A program made the position numbers and the translations under genes. This document shows, piece after piece, positions 29,992 through 39,103 of a DNA stretch of 64,000 bases. The stretch is from AC-69 sp963751665 (GTDB lineage: Bacteria > Actinomycetota > UBA4738 > HRBIN12), in assembly GCA_963751665.1 (NCBI GenBank), contig CAVVVF010000001.1, positions 186,001-250,000 on the forward strand. Direction: 5' to 3'. The notes under the pieces are model-generated. The model did not search any database. It was not told the origin of the DNA and saw only the letters and a program-made list of their open reading frames with translations. The first letter of the stretch is position 1; each line of letters starts with the position of its first letter.

Positions 29992-30066
29992 GGGCGCGTA
30001 GCTCAGCGGGAGAGCGCTTGCTTCACACGCAAGAGGTCGTAGGTTCAAATCCTGCCGCGCCCACCA
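29992..30066 (+). tRNA. tRNA-Val(CAC)
   Basis: A 75-nt cloverleaf. Acceptor GGGCGCG/CGCGCCC, anticodon stem CTTGC/GCAAG around TTCACAC, T loop GGTTCAAATCC, CCA encoded. An integrase gene starts 98 bp downstream, so this tRNA is a likely attachment site. Confidence 0.94.
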
Positions 30067-30163
30067 CATAACCGCTGCTCACGGCTCAAGTCTCTCCTCG
30101 TCCCTGCGGATACACGAACGGAGTGACGGTTCGGAGTAACTCCGGGGCCGGTGAGGAGGAGCA

Positions 30164-31283
30164 GTGGCAGGGAAGACCTGGGAGCGGACGCGGTTCCCCG
30201 GGATCTATCGGAACGAGGGACCGAGGGGCGTTCGGTACAAGGTTCTTCGGAGACTCCGAAGGTCAGCAGCGCACCAAGAACTTCCGCTCGTTGAAGGAGG
30301 CGAAGGCCTTTCAGGGGGACATCAGGCTGAAGAAGTCCCAGAGCGTGCGGATCGACCCGGCGCCGGGACGGGTCAACGTGGAGGAGTTCTGGAAGCACTT
30401 CTTGAAAGACAGCGGCCATCCGCCCAAGCACGCGAGCGCTGTACGGGACTCACGGACGTCTCTACATCCTGCCGGCCCTGGGAAAGAAGCAGCTTCAGTC
30501 CGTGACGATGGCCGACATCAAGGTGACCCTTGCCGACATCCGCGCGGTGGGCAAGAGCGCGGCAACCCTCAACGCGGTCAGGCGGCTGGTCCACAGGTTG
30601 TTCGCCGTCGCTGTGGAGGAGGACCGAGTCCCGAGGAACCCCGTCTCCCGCGTCGCGATCGAAAAGGGCAAGGCCTAGGGAGCCTCGGTTCCTGACCCAG
30701 GATGAGGTCAAGCGGATCGCCGGGCAGGTTCCGGACCGTTACCGAGCGCTCGTATTCTTCTTAGCCTGGACAGGCCTTCGCATCGGCGAGGCATCGGCGC
30801 TCCGGGTCAAGAACCTCGATCTGACGGCGCGGACGGTGCGCGTGGTGGAGAACTCGCCGGAGGTCGGCGGGCGGAAGTACGTCGGGCCGACGAAGACCAG
30901 TAAGGCGCGGACGGTTCGGTTTGGCGCTGGGCTGGCGGGGATCCTCAAGGCGCATCTCGCCGCCTACGGCACCCCGCTTGACCCCGAGTCGTTCGTTTTC
31001 ACGAGCCCGGAAGGGGAGCAGGTCAGACAGAACAAACTTCCGCAAGCGAATCTTCCAGCCCGCCGCCAAGCGAGCCGGAATCGACCCAGTGCCAACTGTT
31101 CACGACCTGAGGCACACGGCTGCCTCCCTGATGGCCCGGGCAGGCTTCTCGCTGCGCGACGCCCAAGAACAGCTCGGGCACTCCCACGCGACGATGACAG
31201 ATCGCTACACGCATCTGTTCCCGGAGGACCGGGAGCAGAAGGTGGCCGCCCTGGATGCGCTGCTGAGTACGGAGACTGCTTGA
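30164..31283 (+). CDS. Tyrosine recombinase/integrase, four frameshifts
   Basis: An actinobacterial phage-type integrase. N-terminal arm-binding start MAGKTWERTRFPGIYRN, SAM-like core-binding domain (LYILPALGKKQLQSVTMADI, NAVRRLVHRLFAVAVEEDRV), catalytic domain with Arg in WTGLRIGEASALRVKNL, HDLRHTAASLM, LGHSHATMTDRYTHL. All residues of the R-H-R-H-Y set are present. Breaks near 30,244, 30,421, 30,679 and 31,031 are each repaired by removing one base, so the enzyme is probably intact in reality. It sits just downstream of tRNA-Val(CAC); I find no second copy of that tRNA's 3' end in the window. Confidence 0.88.
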
Positions 31284-31518
31284 ACTCTCGGACACCCGGG
31301 GGCCGCTCGCCTTCCTCGGTGTCCGGTACTGTTGGCGGCTCGTCTGCGCTCGGCGGACTCCTGCCGCCGGGTGAGGTGTCGCTCGCGCACTACACGGTCG
31401 GCCGTGTTACCCGCAACCATTCTGGAAAACCCCGCCGATGACGTATTGCCCTTCGCACACGGCTGTAGGTAGGTTGCCCTTGAGAGCCTCCGGGTCCGGG
31501 GGCAAGAGGGGGGAAGAC

Positions 31519-32994
31519 ATGCGCCGAGTCACGGCCATCGCGTCGATCGCCGCCGTTCTCGTGCTCTCGGTCGGGACCATCGGCCGGGCCGCTAACAGCC
31601 AGACGCGCGTGGGCACTACGTACCCAACGTGGTGGGCGAAGTACCTCGCCGTCTCCTCTCGGCCCGTCAAGCCCTCGATGGTGACGGACGCACCAAGCGT
31701 CAGCGTAGGGGCGAACGTCGACGTGAGCAACGAGGAGGGGCCGCAGAGCGAGACCTCCATCGCGATCAACCCGTCGAACACGTCCCAGATCGTCGTTGGC
31801 TCAAACGAGATCTTCAGGCTGCCGATGCGCGGGTACTTCTCGAGCGATGGCGGGAACACCTGGGGCGGAGTGGATCTGCCTTTGCCGCCTCCGATCAACG
31901 CCGGTGGTTTCGACTTCGGCTCGGACCCCGGTGTCGCCTGGGATACGCGCGGCAACGTCTACTACTCCTACATCGTCGTCTTCTTCAGCCCGACCGGGAA
32001 GATCACCGGAAGCGAGGTCGCCGTGGCCCGCTCCGCCGACGGCGGACTTACGTGGGCCGCCACGTACTTCAACAAGTCGGGGGGACACGGCAAGTTCAAC
32101 GACAAGCCCATGATCACCGTGGACACCAACTCCGGCAGCCCGTTCAAGGACACCGTCTACGTGGCGTGGGACACAACCGTGGTCGCTCCCCCCGGCCCAA
32201 GCAGCACGGGGGTCTTGCTCAGCCGCTCCACGGACGGTGGCCAGACCTTCAGTGCTCCTGTCCCCGTGAGCCCGAGGGGCGGGGGGCAACGATTCGGCAT
32301 CGGAGCCGACCCCTTCGTGGCCCCCGACGGTACCGTTCACGTGGCGTGGAACGACATCTCGCAGAACATCGAGGAGGCGACCTCCACAGACGGTGGGGCC
32401 TCCTTCGGCCCTGCGCACGTGATCTCGTCCACCAACGTCTTCGTCGTCACGGTGATCCCCGCTCAGAACAGCCGGGGTGTGCTGATCACTCCCTCATGCG
32501 GTGCGGATGTGACCACGGGTCCGGCCCGAGGGACCCTGTACTGCTCCTGGGTTGATGCGAACGGACCGAGCGGACTTGATGTCCTCGTCGCCAGATCGAC
32601 TGACGGCGGCTCGACGTGGAGCGCGCCGGTGGTCGTGAACGACGACACCGTGGGCGCAGCTAACGACCAGTTCTTCCAGTGGTTGTCGGTGGACCCGGTT
32701 GACGGTTCGGTCAACCTGAGCTGGTACGACACGCGGCTCGATCCCACGCACGTGGCCACCAACGTGTTCTTCTCGCGCTCGACGGATGGAGGGCTCACGT
32801 TCGCACCCAATGTTCTCGTGACTTCAGCTCCCACCGATGAGTCAGGAGCGGGAGCTGATCTCGGCAACCAGTACGGGGACTACGAGGGGATCGCCGCTAT
32901 GGGCGGCGTGGTCCACCCCGTGTGGACGGACCGGCGAGCCTCGCTGGCGCCGTCGTTGAACGAGGAGGTCTTCACGGCGACCCTCACGCCGTAG
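31519..32994 (+). CDS. Secreted BNR/Asp-box repeat protein (sialidase-like propeller)
   Basis: 491 residues with a signal peptide (MRRVTAIASIAAVLVLSVG). Six Asp-box motifs follow the S-x-D-G-G-x-[TS]-[WF] pattern: SSDGGNTW, SADGGLTW, STDGGQTF, STDGGASF, STDGGSTW, STDGGLTF. They form a beta-propeller as in sialidases and Vps10-like proteins. The catalytic Arg triad of true sialidases cannot be confirmed, so a binding or other glycosidase role is possible. ATG chosen with GGGGGGAAGAC upstream. Intact, with slightly lower GC than the core. Confidence 0.82.
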   Translation: MRRVTAIASIAAVLVLSVGTIGRAANSQTRVGTTYPTWWAKYLAVSSRPVKPSMVTDAPSVSVGANVDVSNEEGPQSETSIAINPSNTSQIVVGSNEIFRLPMRGYFSSDGGNTWGGVDLPLPPPINAGGFDFGSDPGVAWDTRGNVYYSYIVVFFSPTGKITGSEVAVARSADGGLTWAATYFNKSGGHGKFNDKPMITVDTNSGSPFKDTVYVAWDTTVVAPPGPSSTGVLLSRSTDGGQTFSAPVPVSPRGGGQRFGIGADPFVAPDGTVHVAWNDISQNIEEATSTDGGASFGPAHVISSTNVFVVTVIPAQNSRGVLITPSCGADVTTGPARGTLYCSWVDANGPSGLDVLVARSTDGGSTWSAPVVVNDDTVGAANDQFFQWLSVDPVDGSVNLSWYDTRLDPTHVATNVFFSRSTDGGLTFAPNVLVTSAPTDESGAGADLGNQYGDYEGIAAMGGVVHPVWTDRRASLAPSLNEEVFTATLTP

Positions 32995-33604
32995 CGACCG
33001 GCCCCGAGGGGGACCAGCCAAGTCACGGTCATCGACCGGGTCGAGCGGATGACCCTCTCGACGTTCAGACGGACTCGACGTACGGGTCGTCGGGCGGAGT
33101 CGCGTGCGCACAGAGAACGTTGACCTAACTTTTGGGAACCCTCGGGACGCGATCAAACATATGCTCGAGTGCCGCGTCTGCGGAGCCCTCGCCGGATGTC
33201 ACTTCGGGCAGGAAACGACTGCCAGAGGCCGTCACGCGGTTATTCGAAGGGGAAGTGCCTGGCTTACATCTCCGTCCGGTCCGGGTCTGTTCGACCGCCG
33301 TGTCGCCGTCCTGGCACTTGACGAGCTAGGAGATAAGCCCTCCGAAACCGAACACCCTCGCCGCCCCGGCTCCTCGGGGGTCGGCGCTCGCGCTGAGTGC
33401 GCGGGCTTTCTGGCCCTCTGGAACCGAACACCGCCCGGCCGCTCGGTCCAGGGTCCGGCGATGGCTCGAGCGCCCGCGTACGCTTTGGCCCTCCGAAACC
33501 GAACACCCCCGGCCGTTGCTGCCGGCTCGCTCAGGATAGTCACCGGCGGTTAAGCGCCGGCTTCGCCGTGGACCGGCCGCTGTTCCGGCGACTCCTGACC
33601 CCGC
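32995..33604. other. 610-bp intergenic stretch with a triple repeat
   Basis: No supported gene; the arginine/proline-rich frames on both strands follow the repeat period and look non-coding. The repeats are listed separately. Confidence 0.4.
33337..33508 (-). repeat. Three direct repeats with 75-76 bp period
   Basis: Starts at 33,337, 33,413 and 33,488: GCCCTCCGAAACCGAACACC, GCCCTCTGGAACCGAACACC and GCCCTCCGAAACCGAACACC. The sequence between repeats is also partly similar between units 1 and 2. On the reverse strand the core reads GGTGTTCGGTTTCGGAGGGC. Spacers of about 55 bp and only three units argue against CRISPR. Confidence 0.6.
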
Positions 33605-33742
33605 CTACTTCTTGGTCCAGTTTGCCGACGACGAGGAACCCGAGCCGGCGGCCTTGGCCTTCTTCGCCTCCCGCTTCTCCTTCAGCGACTTGCTGGCCGC
33701 GGTCTTCGAGCTCTTCGAACCGCCCTTGTCCTTGTTGGCCAT
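33605..33742 (-). CDS. Small lysine/serine-rich conserved-type protein (45 aa)
   Basis: MANKDKGGSKSSKTAASKSL, then KEKREAKKAKAAGSGSSSSA and NWTKK. Highly basic and probably disordered, with a strong Shine-Dalgarno (GGAGGTAACC before ATG). I recall similar tiny proteins in actinobacterial genomes, with no known function; nucleic-acid binding is a guess. Confidence 0.7.
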   Translation of the reverse strand: MANKDKGGSKSSKTAASKSLKEKREAKKAKAAGSGSSSSANWTKK

Positions 33743-34220
33743 GGTTACCTCCTCCAGAAGGAGAGACCGGTGCTGACCGTATCACCCTGAACCCCTGGAC
33801 CGATCTCCTCGACGCCGAGGGGCGAACCCGACCGAGATGGAGTCGCGGGGCAGATGGAGGCCGGGCCCGGCAAACGCGCTTCAAGAGTCCCTTGCATACG
33901 GGGGAACGTCACGGAGATCACCGGGCGGAGCGAAGGAGCGACGGCCCGCCCACGACTTTGGTTGTGCCCCCGAAAGAAGGGGAGGGCGGTCCTTCGGGGC
34001 CGCCCCCTCAGAGGTCCACCGTGCAAACACGCTGACCTCTTCGACCGGCCTTGCGGCCGGCCACACCATGACATACCGCCCCATCGGGGGCTCCCAAGGT
34101 TTCGGGCGCTGGCGGCAGCTCTTCGGTGCTCGCGTTATGCCCCTAAGTGGGCTCTGACCGCTGGTGGCTGAACCGGCTCGCGCCGCTCCCGTACCTGAAT
34201 TGGAGGATACACCCGGCCAC
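33743..34220. other. About 480 bp without a supported gene
   Basis: Contains two hairpins: GGGCGG/CCGCCC at 33,984-34,005, and CCGGCC-TTGC-GGCCGG at 34,045-34,060. The overlapping open frames have no protein-like composition. Untranslated RNA is possible but not supported by a known family. Confidence 0.4.
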
Positions 34221-34245
34221 GGGAAAACGCAAGGGGACCCTTGCG
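34221..34245 (-). terminator. Intrinsic terminator of the small HTH gene
   Basis: On the reverse strand CGCAAGGG and CCCTTGCG form a perfect 8-bp stem with a 2-nt loop, followed by TTTTCCC. It begins 4 nt after the stop of the HTH gene. Confidence 0.8.
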
Positions 34246-34249
34246 CCCT

Positions 34250-34486
34250 TCACCGCCGACCGCTCCGCCCCTCGCGGTTCGCTCGGATGCGCCGCAGGCG
34301 ATCCGCAACGGCCTGGCGGGATACGCGTAGCTCTCGCGCTACGGCGGCCTGGCCTGCCTCCTCGACCAGTTCGGCCCACTCGCGGCGCGTGGCCTGGAGC
34401 TCGGCTTCGAGCCGCGCCATGCGGCCCTCGAGCGAGTGCAGGTGCCGCTTCTCGGGCGTCGTCAGGTCCCTTCGAGGTCGAGGCAC
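34250..34486 (-). CDS. Small HTH protein with coiled-coil N-terminus (78 aa)
   Basis: VPRPRRDLTTPEKRHLHSLE is followed by a heptad-like stretch (GRMARLEAELQATRREWAEL) and a helix-turn-helix, GQAAVARELRVSRQAVADRL, then RRIRANREGRSGRR. Resembles Fis/sigma region 4-like small DNA-binding proteins common in Actinomycetota. GTG chosen because the upstream frame loses protein character. A strong terminator follows. Target unknown. Confidence 0.65.
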   Translation of the reverse strand: MPRPRRDLTTPEKRHLHSLEGRMARLEAELQATRREWAELVEEAGQAAVARELRVSRQAVADRLRRIRANREGRSGRR

Positions 34487-34589
34487 GCTCTCAGCGTAGC
34501 CCGGGCGTTCTACCAAGGGCAACCTTGACGGAACGTCCCGTGAGGGTGCCACGATGGGCCTTGTCCGACAAGGGGAGGAGGCCAGAGGG

Positions 34590-34888
34590 CTAGTGGTCGC
34601 TTTTCGGCTGCGCGTCGACGAAGGTGATCGTAAAGGGAGGCGGGCCGAGTGCCACCCACACCTCATGTGCCCGATCCCCCAACATGCCCTCCGCCGCAGC
34701 CCTGGCTGCCATATCGTTTGTGGCATCAAGTGTCATCGAAACGAGGACGGTTCCCGAGTCCGGGCGAGTGAGAACGGGAACAAACGGTTCTTGGTCAGCA
34801 GATCAGTCAGTTCGCGGATCCCCCCATCGCTCAGAGACCCACCATCGTCCCTGGCCAACCTGAGCCGAACCAGCCACGCTTTGACCAT
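34590..34888 (-). CDS. Small hypothetical protein, one frameshift
   Basis: MVKAWLVRLRLARDDGGSLS and DGGIRELTDLLTKN continue in another frame as RPDSGTVLVSMTLDATNDMA, ARAAAEGMLGDRAHEVWVAL and FTITFVDAQPKSDH. Length 299 nt fits one missing base near 34,790. The fold looks like a small alpha/beta domain; I recognise no name for it. Confidence 0.6.
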
Positions 34889-35120
34889 CCGAGAAATTCT
34901 GGCCTGGCAGGTGAGTCAGACTCTGTTCTTCTCCCGTGGTCGCTGATCGCTGCCCGCCGTTCATGAAGGAAGGGAACCACCGAGGTGGGCTCCTTTCCCT
35001 CAGAGTTGCGATCATGCAGCGCACCGGCGCGGCCGCTGAACCACCGGACGGTCGGTTAGACCTTCGCTGGTGTGCCTTCGTAAAAGGCAAGGTCGCCGAT
35101 TCTGGTTCCCGGCCCGACAA

Positions 35121-35294
35121 CTAGCCGCGCGTGCCGACCAACTCTTCCAGGACTTGCTGCACCCGCGAGTCGATCTCGTCGCGGATGGCCCAGACTTCAT
35201 TCCAGGACTTGCGGTCCGGGTTGGGCAAATCCCAATCGAGGTGGCGCTTGCCGGGAAAGATCGGGCAGGCGTCGGCCCTTGCGTCATCGAGCAC
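35121..35294 (-). pseudogene. C-terminal fragment of an ArsC-type arsenate reductase
   Basis: VLDDARADACPIFPGKRHLD, WDLPNPDRKSWNEVWAIRDE and IDSRVQQVLEELVGTRG match the C-terminus of low-molecular-weight phosphatase-type arsenate reductases (CP-x-FPG-x3-DW then R-DEI-x2-RV). The N-terminal half with the CTGNSCRS active site is missing, and sequence upstream does not resemble the family. A relic left by a rearrangement. Confidence 0.65.
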
Positions 35295-35363
35295 ACTATC
35301 GATTTGCTCGTAGCCCGCCGGAAGAAGCGCCAGGGTGACCCCGCATCATAGGATTTGGCGATC

Positions 35364-36389
35364 ATGACGTTTCTGCCGGCAGCCGATCGATACGAGGCCA
35401 TGCAATACCGCCGCAGCGGACGGAGCGGGCTGCTCCTGCCGGCCGTGTCGCTCGGTATGTGGCACAATTTCGGCGGCGACCGATCGCTCGAGACACAGCG
35501 CGACATCATCCGCAGGGCGTTCGACCTGGGCATCACCCACTTCGACCTGGCCAACAACTACGGGCCGCCCTACGGATCCGCCGAGGAGAACTTCGGCCGC
35601 ATCCTATATGGGGATCTGCGTCCGTACCGTGACGAGCTGGTCATCTCCACGAAGGCTGGATACGACATGTGGCCCGGGCCCTACGGCGAGTGGGGATCCA
35701 AGAAGTACCTCCTGGCGAGCCTCGACCAGAGCCTGGCCCGAATGGGGCTCGACTACGTCGACATCTTCTACTCGCATCGCTTCGACCCGGACACGCCGCT
35801 CGAGGAGACGCTGGGCGCGCTCGATAGCGCGGTCAGACAGGGGAAGGCACTGTACGTCGGGATCTCCTCGTACTCTGCGCAGCGGAGCCGCGATGCCGTG
35901 CGGATCCTGCGAGACCTGGGCACGCCGCTGCTCATCCACCAGCCGTCGTACTCGATGCTCAACCGCTGGATCGAGCGCGGTCTCCTCGACGTCCTCGGCG
36001 AGGAGGGGGTCGGCTGCATCGTGTTCTCGCCACTCGCGCAGGGACTGCTTACCGACCGCTACCTCCACGGAATCCCGGAGGGCTCTCGGGCCAGCAGGAA
36101 GAGTTCGCTCTCCAAAGGCATGCTCTCCAAGGAGAACCTGGCGAAGGTCCGTGCCCTGAACGAGATGGCGCAACGACGTGGACAGACACTCGCCGAGATG
36201 GCCCTCGCGTGGACCCTCCGCGATCCTCGGGTGACCGCGACTGTGGTCGGGGCTAGCAGCGTCGTTCAGCTCGAGGGCAACGTCGCGGCGCTGCGCAACC
36301 TCCGGTTCACCGAGGAGGAGCTGGCGGAGATCGACCTGCACGCGACGGAGGGCGACGTGAACCTGTGGGAGCAATCGAGTACCGCCTGA
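35364..36389 (+). CDS. yghZ: Aldo/keto reductase, L-glyceraldehyde-3-phosphate reductase (YghZ) type
   Basis: 341 residues with the YghZ signatures HFDLANNYGPP and GSAEENFGR, STKAGYDMWPGPYGEWGS, LDYVDIFYSHR, LLIHQPSYSMLNRW and PLAQGLLTDRYL. Catalytic tetrad Asp-Tyr-Lys-His is visible (D and Y in the first motif, K in STKAG, H in FYSHR). It reduces toxic aldehydes such as L-glyceraldehyde 3-phosphate with NADPH. Intact. It stands alone between relics, which suggests horizontal acquisition or an old island. Confidence 0.9.
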   Translation: MTFLPAADRYEAMQYRRSGRSGLLLPAVSLGMWHNFGGDRSLETQRDIIRRAFDLGITHFDLANNYGPPYGSAEENFGRILYGDLRPYRDELVISTKAGYDMWPGPYGEWGSKKYLLASLDQSLARMGLDYVDIFYSHRFDPDTPLEETLGALDSAVRQGKALYVGISSYSAQRSRDAVRILRDLGTPLLIHQPSYSMLNRWIERGLLDVLGEEGVGCIVFSPLAQGLLTDRYLHGIPEGSRASRKSSLSKGMLSKENLAKVRALNEMAQRRGQTLAEMALAWTLRDPRVTATVVGASSVVQLEGNVAALRNLRFTEEELAEIDLHATEGDVNLWEQSSTA

Positions 36390-36891
36390 TGCCGCTCGGA
36401 ACCGACAGGCGGAAGCCTCCGGACGAACTGTCGAACGCGATTCCCGCGGACCGTCGAGTTGACGATTTTTCCCTTGCACCATGCCCTGCGGGGACTCGCA
36501 CATTTGGGCACGGTGCTCCTTCCGCGCCGAACCGACAGTCACCCAAAGCCGATCGGGAACGTCCCCAGCCCCTTCGTTCGTCGCCGCGTAATGACGCCCG
36601 GGCAAGGCTGGGGCCTACGTGGAGCGGCGGGGCATCCATGGTCTTCTGGCCCAAGATTCGGCTGGCGTGTGGGGCCTTTCCGCCCAGACGTGGGCGTTCG
36701 GTCAGCCTGGGCCGATATGAAGAATGCGCGACCAGACCGAGGCACCCTGGACGGCGAGCGTCACCAGGGTCGATCCCAGCACCCGAGGAGTCCTTCCTCG
36801 CGGATGAAGCCGACCGATACTTCTGCCCCGTGTGTGGGATCGGGCTGGCGAAGTCGGACTTCGAGATGCCGCTCAAGCACTACTACTGCCC
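36390..36891 (+). other. 500 bp with a possible zinc-ribbon fragment
   Basis: Mostly non-coding. Near 36,810-36,930 one forward frame reads ADRYFCPVCGIGLAKSDFEM and PLKHYYCPYCSARQ, a clean two-CxxC zinc ribbon. It has no convincing start, so it may be a fragment of a small zinc-binding protein. Confidence 0.35.
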
Positions 36892-36995
36892 CTACTGCAG
36901 CGCTCGGCAGACGCCTCTATCCGAGGTGTGCGCCGTGACCGACCCGACGGCGATCAGCGCGATGGACAGCAGCCAGGGCAGCCGGCGACGGTTCA
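36892..36995 (-). CDS. Short membrane-peptide fragment
   Basis: MNRRRLPWLLSIALIAVGSV and TAHTSDRGVCRALQ (34 aa). A basic start plus one hydrophobic helix; probably the N-terminus of a larger membrane protein cut by a frameshift. Confidence 0.3.
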
Positions 36996-37036
36996 CGGCG
37001 CCATGGTGGCAGAGGTCGCTCGCGTTGGTGGTGCGA

Positions 37037-37195
37037 TCAGGTCCACGGCCAGGCGCCAGAGAGGAACCCGTAGACGCTTGAGAACGCGCAGCCAAGACAG
37101 AAGGCGAGGACGAAGCCGCGGCCCCGAGCCTCAAGCGCGTACATGACCATCATGAAGGTCAGGGCAACGACACCGTAGAGAGTTATCGCAGTCAC
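37037..37195 (-). CDS. Small integral membrane protein (52 aa)
   Basis: VTAITLYGVVALTFMMVMYA, LEARGRGFVLAFCLGCAFSS, VYGFLSGAWPWT. Two hydrophobic segments joined by LEARGRG. The ending YGFLSGAWP is a pattern I have seen in short actinobacterial membrane proteins of unknown function. Usually VEAIWA follows, so the C-terminus may be truncated. Confidence 0.55.
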   Translation of the reverse strand: MTAITLYGVVALTFMMVMYALEARGRGFVLAFCLGCAFSSVYGFLSGAWPWT

Positions 37196-37404
37196 AACCA
37201 AAATTGAAGCTCATCGGATCTGCGGATGGGCGCAGTTCCCGGGACCTGCGCTCCCGGGGATCACCGGTCTCGATTCGGAGCCGCAGCGGGAGCTGGCCAT
37301 TGGTGCGGCGCCGCAGATACTCCCACTCGATCCCGATCACTGGGTGACAGGCAGGCGACGCACAGCCAGCTTGAGATCGTCATCGCTGGTGTAGGGTCGA
37401 TGGG

Positions 37405-38553
37405 ATGAGGATCGGCGCGGCCCTCTCGACCGACCCCGATCCGGCCACGGCGGGGGCGGAGGCTGCGGTGGCGGCCGGGTCCCGCCTAGACGGGGCGGAT
37501 GCCTCGCTGGCCCTTCTGGTCGCCTCCCGACATCACGCTCCCTCGGCGGCGTTGGTGCTCGATGCCGTTCGCCGAGCGGTCGGCTCCGAGCGGGTCATTG
37601 GCTGCGTAGCCGAGACGGTGGTGGGCGGCGACCGGGAGGTCGAGGAGGGCCCGGCCGTCGCCGTGTGGCTGGCGTCCCTTCCCGAGCCGGCCGAGACGTT
37701 CCACATAGAGTTCGTGCGCACTTCGGAGGGGGGCGTGTTCGCCGGGTATCGGTTCCAAGGGCCGGGGTCCGGTCCCTACCTGCTGATCGGCGACCCGTTC
37801 TCGTTCCCAACCGACCATCTGCTGCAGCACCTGAACGAACAGATACCGGGGACCGTTTTGATGGGCGGAATGGCGAGCGGCGGGATGAGGCCGGGCGAGA
37901 CTCGGCTGTTCCTCGACGATCGCGTGGTGGACGAGGGCGCCGTTGGCGCGCGACTGCCCGGCGTCCGCATCCGCACTCTCGTCTCCCAGGGATGCGGGCC
38001 GGTCGGCAACGTCTACACGGTGACCCGCGCCGAAGGAAACGTCATCTACGAGCTGGGAGGCCGCCCCCCGCTTCTTCGGCTCCAAGAGTTGGCGGACGGG
38101 CTCTCGCCCAAGGACCGCACACTGCTCGGCCGGGGGCTCTTCGTGGGCCGCACGATCGACGAGTACACGGTCGAGCCAGGACGCGGGGACTTCCTGATCC
38201 GGCAGGTTATGGGGGTGGATCAGCGAAGCGGGGCGCTCGCGGTCGGGGATCGGATCGAGGTGGGGGAGACCATCCAGTTCCACGTCCGGGACGCGGCCAC
38301 AGCCGACGAGGATCTACGCGAGCTCCTCGAGCTCGAGGCCGTCGAGCCTGCGGACGGTGCTCTGCTCTTCACGTGCAACGGGCGGGGCTCGCGGCTGTTC
38401 CCGGTCTTCGATCACGACGCGTCGTTGGTAGCGGGGAAACTCGGGGGCCTGCCCCTTGCCGGCTTCAACTGCGCCGGGGAGATCGGCCCGGTCGGCGGGA
38501 AGAACTTCTTGCACGGCTTCACGGCCTCGGTGGCGCTGTTCGTCGACGCCTGA
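37405..38553 (+). CDS. FIST N- and C-domain sensor protein
   Basis: 382 residues. FIST_N covers about residues 35-225 (VIGCVAETVVGGDREVEEGP, then LLIGDPFSFPTDHLLQHLNE, VLMGGMASGG), and FIST_C about 230-365 (TLLGRGLFVGR, DEYTVEPGRGDFLIRQVMG, GALLFTCNGRGSRLF, LAGFNCAGEIGPVGGKNFLH). FIST domains are thought to sense small ligands, perhaps amino acids, in signalling proteins. Here no kinase or cyclase domain is fused, so the output partner is unknown. Intact, flanked by decayed genes. Confidence 0.88.
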   Translation: MRIGAALSTDPDPATAGAEAAVAAGSRLDGADASLALLVASRHHAPSAALVLDAVRRAVGSERVIGCVAETVVGGDREVEEGPAVAVWLASLPEPAETFHIEFVRTSEGGVFAGYRFQGPGSGPYLLIGDPFSFPTDHLLQHLNEQIPGTVLMGGMASGGMRPGETRLFLDDRVVDEGAVGARLPGVRIRTLVSQGCGPVGNVYTVTRAEGNVIYELGGRPPLLRLQELADGLSPKDRTLLGRGLFVGRTIDEYTVEPGRGDFLIRQVMGVDQRSGALAVGDRIEVGETIQFHVRDAATADEDLRELLELEAVEPADGALLFTCNGRGSRLFPVFDHDASLVAGKLGGLPLAGFNCAGEIGPVGGKNFLHGFTASVALFVDA

Positions 38554-38575
38554 ACCTCGGCGCAACGCCCGACCG

Positions 38576-38752
38576 ATCGCTGCGGCGAATCGTGCCACCT
38601 CGCGAGACGGACGCATAGACGTTGACGTTCCTGATTGTGCCGGGCCATGTGGGCAGGACCCCGGAATCCTTGGACAGCTCCCTTGTCGTCCAGAAGCAGC
38701 GCGGGCAGGGACCCGTAATGTTCAGACGAACCTCGTCCCCGATGGAGAGGGT
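38576..38752 (-). pseudogene. MOSC-domain protein remnant
   Basis: The reverse frame contains TLSIGDEVRLNITGPCPRCF, WTTRELSKDSGVLPTWPGTI and RNVNVYASVSRGGTIRRSD, matching the end of MOSC (molybdenum cofactor sulfurase C-terminal) proteins with the conserved PRC motif and GGxI-x-x-GD region. The N-terminal part is missing and the flanks are unrelated. Relic. Confidence 0.55.
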
Positions 38753-38805
38753 ACGACGATGGGCTGCTGCTTCGGCGCGGAAGCGACAGCTCCGAGGGAG
38801 ACTCG

Positions 38806-39042
38806 ATGCAAACCGCTGAGACACCTGGGACACATGTCGTGCCTGGCGAGACATCATGCCGTCCCACCAAGAGGATGCCCACTTCCACAGAAGGACTGCC
38901 CGAGGACTCGGTCATGAGGGTAGACAAAGTCTTGACGGTGAAAGGGGCAAGGATCGTTCGGAGACCGGTCGGGAAGCTCACCCCGGCGAAGATCTGCGAG
39001 CTCCACGGTGCGATCGGCTGCGCGCTCGACATCCAGTACTGA
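38806..39042 (+). pseudogene. MazF/PemK toxin C-terminal fragment
   Basis: VVPGETSCRPTKRMPTSTEG, LPEDSVMRVDKVLTVKGARI and VRRPVGKLTPAKICELHGAI are the second half of a MazF-type endoribonuclease (GLPxDS-V-x-x-DK and a Leu-rich end). The N-terminal catalytic strand with GxExxxxRP is absent and no antitoxin gene is adjacent, so this is a remnant of a toxin-antitoxin module. Confidence 0.55.
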
Positions 39043-39103
39043 TCAGAGACCCGCCGCCGCAGCATGTAGGCTGCCGGCGTCGACGCCGTGGTTAGATACC
39101 GTC

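Noticed and set aside
30045..30431. Reverse frame over tRNA-Val and the integrase start
   Set aside because: It overlaps a tRNA and the integrase, and has no protein-family features.
33337..33508. Possible CRISPR array
   Set aside because: Only three imperfect repeats with about 55-bp gaps that are partly similar to each other, and no cas genes in the window.
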